18,480 nucleotides of DNA, taken from Synechococcaceae cyanobacterium (GTDB lineage Bacteria; Cyanobacteriota; Cyanobacteriia; PCC-6307; Cyanobiaceae). The stretch is from the NCBI GenBank assembly GCA_947460085.1, contig CANHGA010000009.1:1-18480 (forward strand), given 5' to 3'. Below, in pieces: positions 1 through 4,913 of the stretch. The notes beneath the pieces are model-generated. The model did not search any database and was not told where the DNA came from. It was given only the letters and a program-made list of their open reading frames with translations. Every line of letters begins with the position of its first letter. Within the stretch, counting starts at the first letter, position 1. The position numbers and the translations under genes were made by a program.

Positions 1-139
1 CCCGCAGGTTGGCCTGACTCTCCGCCGTGATCGCATCGGCAGGGAGATCACTCCAGCTCTGTTGAAAGCGCATCCCGCCCAACGACAACACCGGCATGGC
101 CAGGCCCGTACGGCCAAACCGGCGGGTGGGCACCCTCAT
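1..139 (-). CDS. Aldo/keto reductase, N-terminal fragment (runs off left edge)
   Basis: Only the first 46 codons are in the window, read leftward from an ATG at 139-137. The translation begins MRVPTRRFGRTGLAMPVL and continues through a GGMRF segment. R-x-F-G-x-T-G-L followed by a hydrophobic strand and GGM is the first beta strand and NADPH-site region typical of aldo/keto reductases, which reduce carbonyls to alcohols with NAD(P)H. The later W-D-L-P and E-S-Q-A-N-L segments resemble the cyanobacterial subgroup that often carries a C-terminal 4Fe-4S domain, but that end is outside the window, so this is inference. The ATG overlaps the ferredoxin stop codon as ATGA, implying coupled translation. 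Start choice is firm because of this overlap. The substrate cannot be told. Confidence 0.8.
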   Translation of the reverse strand, partial: MRVPTRRFGRTGLAMPVLSLGGMRFQQSWSDLPADAITAESQANLR

Positions 140-534
140 GGTCGCGGCAGGGTGCGCTTGAGCCTGGCGGGCTGGGGCAGCCCCAGGGGGTGAATAACCT
201 GCTGGGCCAATTGGGCTGTGAGCTCCGGCAAGGCCCCATAGGCCACCCAATGGATGCAATCCACCGGACAGGTGTCGATCGCCTCTTGGATGAGCTCGGT
301 GCTGTCACCGTCTTGGCGGATGGCTCGGGAACGGCCCCAATCCGGCTCCACCACAAAGGTATGGCTGGCCACATGGGAGCAATAGCGACAGCCAATGCAG
401 ACCGCCTCATCCACCCAGACAGCCTTTTCCCGCAGCGCTCCCCCGAGCAGGGGCTCAAAGCCATTGGGGGGGGTTGAGCTAGCCCCATGGCCAGGGTCAA
501 AGGCCAGGCTGGGATCCGGCAGCAGGGGGTCCAC
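136..534 (-). CDS. Bacterial-type single-cluster [4Fe-4S] ferredoxin (Fed7-like)
   Basis: A 132-residue protein starting at GTG (534), 2 bases after the ycf35 stop. Cys46, Cys49 and Cys52 form CIGCRYC, and Cys89 in TCP supplies the fourth ligand, giving one [4Fe-4S] cluster; an additional Cys93 follows in CPVDC. The ferredoxin fold covers roughly residues 35-96, with a Pro/Gly-rich N-terminal leader and a helical, basic C-terminal tail of about 35 residues that simple ferredoxins lack. It should act as a one-electron carrier in the cytosol or stroma-equivalent. Position next to ycf35 matches the cyanobacterial ferredoxin known in Synechocystis as Fed7, for which a role under photo-oxidative stress has been reported (recalled, not checked). 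Its stop overlaps the start of the aldo/keto reductase, a plausible but unproven electron partner. Confidence 0.9.
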   Translation of the reverse strand: MDPLLPDPSLAFDPGHGASSTPPNGFEPLLGGALREKAVWVDEAVCIGCRYCSHVASHTFVVEPDWGRSRAIRQDGDSTELIQEAIDTCPVDCIHWVAYGALPELTAQLAQQVIHPLGLPQPARLKRTLPRP

Positions 535-536
535 GG

Positions 537-926
537 TCAGACCCAGCGGGTCACTACCAGCTCAATGCTGCCGTCGTTGTGGTCGGTTTGCTCGCTCACC
601 TGGAAGCCCTCTTCGGCGGTGGCGGCCAAAATGGAGCGCAGGGCGTAGCGCTGGCTGAGCTGGGCCAGAAAACGCTCGACAGGAACGGCCTGGCTCCAGA
701 GATCCAAATCGGTCACCAATTCATAACTGCCCGTGGCGGCATTGAGCCGGAAGCCGATGTCGGCTCCGTTGCCTTGGCAGACCGCCAACTCAGCCGTGAC
801 GGTCTGGCCCCGGTAGCCACGCACCTGGAGAGCACCGACTTCAGGAGCATGGCCCAGATCGGAAAGGGCCTCAACCAGGGCCTGGCGGTCGCGAAGTTCG
901 GTCTTGACGGTGCTGAAGTGCGACAT
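537..926 (-). CDS. ycf35: Ycf35 / DUF1257 family protein
   Basis: A 129-residue protein starting with MSHFSTVKTELRD at ATG 926. This is the invariant N-terminus of Ycf35, so I reject the longer reading from 1022, whose extra Pro-rich residues come from the overlapping DUF2997 gene. The central DIGFRLN and YELVTDLDLW segments, the RFL..L.QRYA helix and the closing DGSIELVVTRW strand match the family along its whole length. Ycf35 is encoded in cyanobacteria and in some algal plastids; its molecular role is unknown to me. No membrane segment or metal-binding motif is visible (one Cys only). It sits 4 bases after DUF2997 and 2 bases before the ferredoxin, with no recognisable Shine-Dalgarno sequence, which suggests translational coupling. 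Confidence 0.92.
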   Translation of the reverse strand: MSHFSTVKTELRDRQALVEALSDLGHAPEVGALQVRGYRGQTVTAELAVCQGNGADIGFRLNAATGSYELVTDLDLWSQAVPVERFLAQLSQRYALRSILAATAEEGFQVSEQTDHNDGSIELVVTRWV

Positions 927-930
927 GGGC

Positions 931-1221
931 TCAGGCTGCGGGGGTGTCGTTGGAGGAAGGGGGGGGTAGAACCTGCGTGGGGGCGGGAATTGCGCCGAGG
1001 GCATGAACCGCGCCAAGGGCATGAACTGCTGCGATGGCGGTGTCTTGCGTCACTGCCATCGGGAGGAAGGCCTCAGAAGTGCTTTGGCGCTGTTGGACAG
1101 ATCCAAGCCGGGCCTCAATGCGTTCGGTGAGTTGCTGGCAACCCTCTCCCGGCACCCCCTCGACGAGCTCTTGCACCCTGCCACCGGAATGGATCCGGAA
1201 GCGGATGGTTTGTTGTGCCAT
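931..1221 (-). CDS. DUF2997 family small protein with extended tail
   Basis: A 96-residue protein starting at ATG 1221 with MAQQTIRFRIHSGGRVQELV. The strand-turn-strand opening, then G-x-x-G-E-x-C-x-x-L-T-x-x-I-E-x-x-L-G, is the DUF2997 pattern, over about residues 1-52. Family members are generally short. Here about 40 further residues, rich in Ala, Pro and Ser, follow and include a duplicated HALGAV unit made by an 18-base tandem repeat. The function is unknown. The family is repeatedly paired with DUF1257 proteins, and here the stop lies 4 bases before ycf35, so the two products probably act together. One Cys (Cys28) is in the conserved part. Confidence 0.85.
   Translation of the reverse strand: MAQQTIRFRIHSGGRVQELVEGVPGEGCQQLTERIEARLGSVQQRQSTSEAFLPMAVTQDTAIAAVHALGAVHALGAIPAPTQVLPPPSSNDTPAA
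992..1027. repeat. Two-copy 18-base tandem repeat inside the DUF2997 gene
   Basis: Copies at 992-1009 and 1010-1027 differ at 2 of 18 positions (the sixth and the last). On the minus strand they encode HALGAV followed by HALGAI in the low-complexity tail. The length keeps the reading frame, so the duplication is tolerated. It most likely arose by slippage. Confidence 0.85.
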
Positions 1222-1292
1222 CCCACGCCAAACCAGAGTCCTTGAATGTTAGCCGTGGTTGTCGAGTTACCGGTGGTTGCCGGCCGCTGGGC

Positions 1293-2123
1293 TCAAGCCA
1301 GCAATCCTTCATCCACGAGCGTCTGGAGGCGTTCCAACACCTCGGGTTGCTCGAGCTGTTCCAAGGCCAAGCGGGCCTCATCGCGCACACTGGACTCCGT
1401 GTCATTGAGCATGGCCTGGAGCAGGCTTTCCACCAAGACCTGCTGCCGAGGCTCCACCAAGTCGGGATAGAGCCGCCCCAGGGCCCAGGCGCTGTTCGAG
1501 CGCACCGCCGGCTCACTATCAATCCGCAAACTCAAGAGCAGCTGGGCCGCGGCGGGATCGGCCTTGGCGGGCCCCGTACTCCCCGCTTCCGCCAAGGAAC
1601 TGGCCGCCCAGAGCCGCACGGCAGCAATATCCACCTGGAGGGAACGGGTCAGGGGATTAAGCACCGGGGCATCGGGATAACTCCCCAAGCTCCAGGCCAC
1701 GGCCTTGCGCACGTAGCCGTTGTCGTCGGAAGCCAGCAGGCCCAGTAGATCTTGAACAGCCAGCGGACTGGGATTACGGCCCAGGGCGTAGACCGCGCTC
1801 ATCCGCACGATCGGGCATGGGGCCTTAAGCAACGGCAGCAACAGGGGCAGGGCCCTGGGATCCCGGTGCTCACAGAAGATGCGCAGCCCCTGCATCCGCT
1901 GGTCGTGGTCACCCACCAGCAAGGAAAGGCCCAGATCGCATTCAGCCGCCACATCAGCCGCCTCAGGATCGCTGCTATCGAGCGCATCGAGGGGATCGCC
2001 CAACAACTCTTGGGCGAGCTCCTGGGCCAGCACGTCGAGGTCGAGGTAGAGCTCCTGGGGGCTCTCATCGAAGGGGCCCGAGCGCCCAGGCGATGCCGGC
2101 AGATTGGGCTGGAGATCAGTCAC
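1293..2123 (-). CDS. HEAT-repeat protein
   Basis: A 276-residue protein read from GTG 2123; an in-frame stop 10 bases further upstream rules out a longer form. Residues 1-70 are acidic and probably partly disordered. From about 75 to 270 come five or so helix pairs of HEAT / PBS-lyase type, with the recurring pattern D-x-x-x-V-R-x-x-A-x-x-A-L-G (for example IVRMSAVYALG, YVRKAVAWSLG, AVRSNSAWALG, SVRDEARLAL). Such solenoids bind other proteins. In cyanobacteria some belong to phycobilin lyases, but nothing here specifically indicates lyase activity, and the neighbours are not phycobilisome genes. It follows the 41-residue membrane protein by 9 bases and precedes DUF2997 by 71 bases. A scaffold role for the downstream Ycf35/ferredoxin group is inference. 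Confidence 0.88.
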   Translation of the reverse strand: MTDLQPNLPASPGRSGPFDESPQELYLDLDVLAQELAQELLGDPLDALDSSDPEAADVAAECDLGLSLLVGDHDQRMQGLRIFCEHRDPRALPLLLPLLKAPCPIVRMSAVYALGRNPSPLAVQDLLGLLASDDNGYVRKAVAWSLGSYPDAPVLNPLTRSLQVDIAAVRLWAASSLAEAGSTGPAKADPAAAQLLLSLRIDSEPAVRSNSAWALGRLYPDLVEPRQQVLVESLLQAMLNDTESSVRDEARLALEQLEQPEVLERLQTLVDEGLLA

Positions 2124-2132
2124 GACAGGTGC

Positions 2133-2258
2133 TCAGCTGATCGGTGCCGGTGCGGCCATATCTCCGGGCAACCAAATGCGGGCACTCACCGCAAACAGGG
2201 CCAAGCCAAACAACAGCACGATGGCCGCTGGTAACAGGGTGGAGCGAAAAAATTGCAC
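2133..2258 (-). CDS. Small single-span membrane protein, 41 residues
   Basis: Reading from GTG 2258 gives 41 codons and a TGA at 2135-2133. The product has a short polar start (MQFFRST), one strongly hydrophobic segment at about residues 8-25 (LLPAAIVLLFGLALFAVS), then a basic/aromatic turn (ARIWLPG) and an Ala/Pro-rich tail. An in-frame TGA lies three codons before the GTG, so no longer form exists, and there is no clear ribosome-binding site. The hydrophobicity pattern and tight fit (9 bases before the HEAT gene, same strand) argue for a real gene. The competing reading of this stretch in another frame, from 2361, looks incoherent. I do not recognise the family. Single-span proteins of this size are common partners of thylakoid complexes, but that is only a suggestion. 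Confidence 0.55.
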   Translation of the reverse strand: MQFFRSTLLPAAIVLLFGLALFAVSARIWLPGDMAAPAPIS

Positions 2259-2334
2259 AGCTAACCATCAGTGCAATCCATTCTGACGGGCAGCCGCCCC
2301 CCCTAACGTTCGGCTCGATGCCTATCCCTTCTTG

Positions 2335-3654
2335 ATGGCCAGTAGCCCTGCCAGCGAACAAGCCAAAGCCGCCCTAGCCGCTCCAGCGCCGGGAAGTGAA
2401 CGGCAACGGTTGGTGGCCGTGGCCGCCGAAGGCCTGGCCAGTGGGGCGCCCTTGAACATGGGCGGCAAATTGCTGCAGGGGTGGCTGGCCAGCAGTGGTG
2501 TCCCCCTCGAGCTGATCGGGGTGATCCCGCAGCTGGCGGGGCTGCCCTATGCGTTCAAGTTCCTCTGGGCTCCGCTCCTGGATCGTTGGCCCATCGCCCG
2601 GCCCGATCGCCGCAGGGGGTGGATGGTGGTGCTGCAGATCGCCTTGGTGGCTGTCCTGCTGGTGCTTGCGGTGGTCGCCACCAAGGCACCCACGCCAGGA
2701 CGGCTGGGGCTGATCACCCTGCTGGCCCTGGTCTTAGCCACCGCCAGTGCCACCCAGGACATCGTGATCGATGCCTATCGAACAGACCTGCTGCCGGAGG
2801 AGGAGCGCGGCCAGGGGGCTGCCACCCACAACTTCGCCTATCGCACCGGCATGTTGCTGGTGAGCTCCGGCGGTTTCCTGCTGGCTGGCCGCTTCGGCTG
2901 GCCGGCCGCCTTTGCAGGCTGTGCCGCTCTGATCCTGATGGTTGTGCCCTTCACCCTGGGCGCTCCCAGCCTTCCGCCGGTGCAGCATCCCCTCACCAGC
3001 CTGCGCCAGGCGGTGGTAGGCCCCGCCCGGGAATTCCTGCGCCGCACGGGTAGGAACCAGGCCCCATGGGTTTTGTTGCTGGTGCTGCTCTACCGCTGGC
3101 CCGATGGCCTGCTGGCCGCCCTCTCGATTGTCTTTCTGAAGCAGGCGGGCTTTAGCGATGCCCAGATCGGCCTCCTCGACGGGGGGTGGGCCATCGCCGC
3201 CACCATGATCGGCACCGTGATCGGCGGGCTGCTGTTCGCCCGGCTGGGCATGAACCGCTGCCTATGGCTCTTCGCCCTGGTGGGGGCGGCCGGCAACCTG
3301 GGCTATGCAGCGCTGGCCCGCTTTGGGGGCGGCCTGCCAGGTCTCATGGCGGCGGTGAGCCTGGAGAACATCTCCAGCGGCATGGTGGGCGCCGGCTTCG
3401 TGGCCCTGCTCATGAGCCTGTGCAACCCGCGGTTTTCCGCCACCCAGTACGCCCTGCTCTCGGGGGTCTACGCCTTCAGCCGCACCCTGCTGGCCCTGCC
3501 CTCTGGCTGGCTCGCAGCCCAGGTGGGCTGGAGCGGATACTTTCTGGCCACAGCCCTGGCGGCCGTGCCGGCCTTCCTGCTCATGGCCAAGCTTGTGCCC
3601 TGGAACGGCGACGGCTGCCGGGGGGCGTTTGATCCCCTGCGCGATGCCACCTAA
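2335..3654 (+). CDS. AmpG-family MFS permease
   Basis: A 439-residue, very hydrophobic protein with about 12 predicted membrane spans. The LPYAFKFLWAPLLDR segment near residue 65 is the loop signature between helices 2 and 3, and SATQDIVIDAYRTDLL near residue 140 is the AmpG/PAT-family signature; both are intact. In Gram-negative bacteria AmpG imports anhydro-muropeptides for cell-wall recycling, and more distant members carry acetyl-CoA or other solutes, so the family is clear but the substrate is not. I chose ATG 2335; a TTG directly before it is an alternative. No good Shine-Dalgarno sequence is seen. The gene faces away from the Ycf35 group with 76 bases between, and converges on rlmN with 6 bases between stops. 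Confidence 0.82.
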   Translation: MASSPASEQAKAALAAPAPGSERQRLVAVAAEGLASGAPLNMGGKLLQGWLASSGVPLELIGVIPQLAGLPYAFKFLWAPLLDRWPIARPDRRRGWMVVLQIALVAVLLVLAVVATKAPTPGRLGLITLLALVLATASATQDIVIDAYRTDLLPEEERGQGAATHNFAYRTGMLLVSSGGFLLAGRFGWPAAFAGCAALILMVVPFTLGAPSLPPVQHPLTSLRQAVVGPAREFLRRTGRNQAPWVLLLVLLYRWPDGLLAALSIVFLKQAGFSDAQIGLLDGGWAIAATMIGTVIGGLLFARLGMNRCLWLFALVGAAGNLGYAALARFGGGLPGLMAAVSLENISSGMVGAGFVALLMSLCNPRFSATQYALLSGVYAFSRTLLALPSGWLAAQVGWSGYFLATALAAVPAFLLMAKLVPWNGDGCRGAFDPLRDAT

Positions 3655-3660
3655 ACCCGC

Positions 3661-4746
3661 CTAAGCGGCCTGGAGCGTGTCCCCCAGGCGGCGACGCAGC
3701 TGGCCGCAGGCGGCATCGGCATCAAGCCCGCGGCTGGCGCGCACACTCACGGCCACATGGCGCCGCTCCAAACCAGCCTTAAAGGCAGCCACCGCCTCCG
3801 GTGTGGGCCGCTGGAATTCCTCCTCCTCAATCGGGTTGTACGGAATCAGATTCACATGGCTCTGAAAGCCTCGCAGCAACTGGGCCAGGGCCTCGGCGTG
3901 CTGGGGGCGGTCGTTGAGACCACCCAGCAGGATGTACTCAAAACTGACCCGACGCCCCGTGATCGCCACGTAGCGGCGGCAATCCTCGAGCAACGCCTCC
4001 AGGGGGTAGGCATGGGCCGTCGGGATCAGCTCCTCCCGCAGCCGCTGGTCGGGGGCATGCAAGCTCACGGCCAAGGTGAACTGGGCGCGTCCCAGCCGCT
4101 CCAGGGCCCGTTCAGCCAGGGTGGGCAGGGTCTTGGGCACGCCAACCGTGCTGACCGTGATCTGCCGTTGGGCCATGCCCAAATCCGTGCAAAGGCAGTC
4201 GATCGCTGCGAGCACCGCATCGATGTTGAGCAGGGGCTCACCCATGCCCATGAACACCACATGGCTGGGCCGCTGATCCATCACCTCGCGCACGCTCAGC
4301 ACCTGGTCCACGATCTCGTGCACCGCCAACGAGCGCTGCAGCCCCCCCTTACCCGTGGCGCAAAAGCGGCAAGCCATCGGGCAGCCCACCTGGCTGCTGA
4401 CGCAAACTGTCAGCCGATCGGTAGCCGGGATACCCACGGTTTCGAGGGTGAGGCCATCGGCCGTACCCAGCAGCAACTTGGTTGTGCCATCGCGGGCCAC
4501 GCTGCGGTGCAACTCGCTGGAACGGCCAATCCAATCGCCGCCACCCTCCGGGGGCTGGGCCTGGAGCTGGGCGCGCCAGCCCTTCGGCAAAACGGAGATC
4601 GCTTCCAGGCTGCGGGCCCCTTTGGCATATAGCCAATCGTGGAGTTGGCGGCCACGAAAGGCCGCCTGGCCTTGCGATTGGGCCCACTCCTCTAACGACG
4701 AAAGGCCCATCCCCAACAGGGGACGGGCCCCGGACGGGGAGCTCAC
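3661..4746 (-). CDS. rlmN: Dual-specificity RNA methyltransferase RlmN
   Basis: A radical-SAM enzyme that methylates C2 of A2503 in 23S rRNA and, in several bacteria, A37 of some tRNAs. With GTG 4746 as start (361 residues), the cluster cysteines are Cys122, Cys126 and Cys129 (GCPMACRFC). The two catalytic cysteines are Cys115 (VCVSSQ) and Cys347 (DAACGQL). The SAM-binding GMGEPLLN segment is also intact. The N-terminal helical part (AFRGRQLHDWLYAKG) matches the family. The start at 4746 forms a GTGA overlap with the hli stop and gives the expected number of residues before the first conserved helix. GTG 4776 and ATG 4710 are alternatives. It is the last gene of the rpo-hli group, and no hairpin separates it from the convergent ampG-like gene. 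Confidence 0.93.
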   Translation of the reverse strand: MSSPSGARPLLGMGLSSLEEWAQSQGQAAFRGRQLHDWLYAKGARSLEAISVLPKGWRAQLQAQPPEGGGDWIGRSSELHRSVARDGTTKLLLGTADGLTLETVGIPATDRLTVCVSSQVGCPMACRFCATGKGGLQRSLAVHEIVDQVLSVREVMDQRPSHVVFMGMGEPLLNIDAVLAAIDCLCTDLGMAQRQITVSTVGVPKTLPTLAERALERLGRAQFTLAVSLHAPDQRLREELIPTAHAYPLEALLEDCRRYVAITGRRVSFEYILLGGLNDRPQHAEALAQLLRGFQSHVNLIPYNPIEEEEFQRPTPEAVAAFKAGLERRHVAVSVRASRGLDADAACGQLRRRLGDTLQAA

Positions 4747-4913
4747 CAAATCAAGAGGCCGTGGCCCAGCTTCCACTCCACCGCCAGAAGGGCAATGAAT
4801 CCGAGCATGGCCATCCGGCCATTGAAGAGCTCGGTGTGGGTGTGGAAGCCATAGCTCGGCAACCGGCGCTGGGGCACCGGCGTGCCCAGGCTTGTGGTGG
4901 TGGCCTTACTCAT
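4743..4913 (-). CDS. High-light-inducible protein (Hli / SCP)
   Basis: A 56-residue one-helix protein starting MSKATTTSLG at ATG 4913. ELFNGRMAMLGF at residues 29-40 is the chlorophyll a/b-binding motif, with Glu29, Asn31 and Arg33 as the pigment-binding and helix-pairing residues. The membrane span runs to about residue 47. Such proteins dimerise in the thylakoid membrane, bind chlorophyll and carotenoid, and quench excess energy or assist chlorophyll-protein assembly. The first 8 bases overlap the end of rpoC2, and the stop overlaps the rlmN start as GTGA. A purine-rich AGAAGG about 12 bases upstream could be its ribosome-binding site inside rpoC2. The longer reading from 4964 is rejected because its added residues lie in rpoC2 and lack family similarity. 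Confidence 0.93.
   Translation of the reverse strand: MSKATTTSLGTPVPQRRLPSYGFHTHTELFNGRMAMLGFIALLAVEWKLGHGLLIW

Noticed and set aside
927..1022. N-terminal extension of Ycf35 to ATG 1022
   Set aside because: The extra 32 residues are Pro-rich out-of-frame DUF2997 sequence; the family start MSHF is at 926.
1222..1292. Small CCGG hairpin and ccgtggttg/cggtggttg repeat between the HEAT and DUF2997 genes
   Set aside because: The stem has four pairs and no U tract follows, so it is not a credible terminator or regulatory element.
2262..2334. Possible promoter TTCTGA-17-TAACGT before the ampG-like gene
   Set aside because: Only half of each box matches consensus, and equal matches occur by chance in such sequence.
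2116..2361. 81-codon minus-strand frame between the HEAT gene and the ampG-like gene
   Set aside because: Its translation lacks any coherent hydrophobic or domain pattern and it overlaps the HEAT start. The neighbouring frame from 2258 gives a clean membrane peptide.
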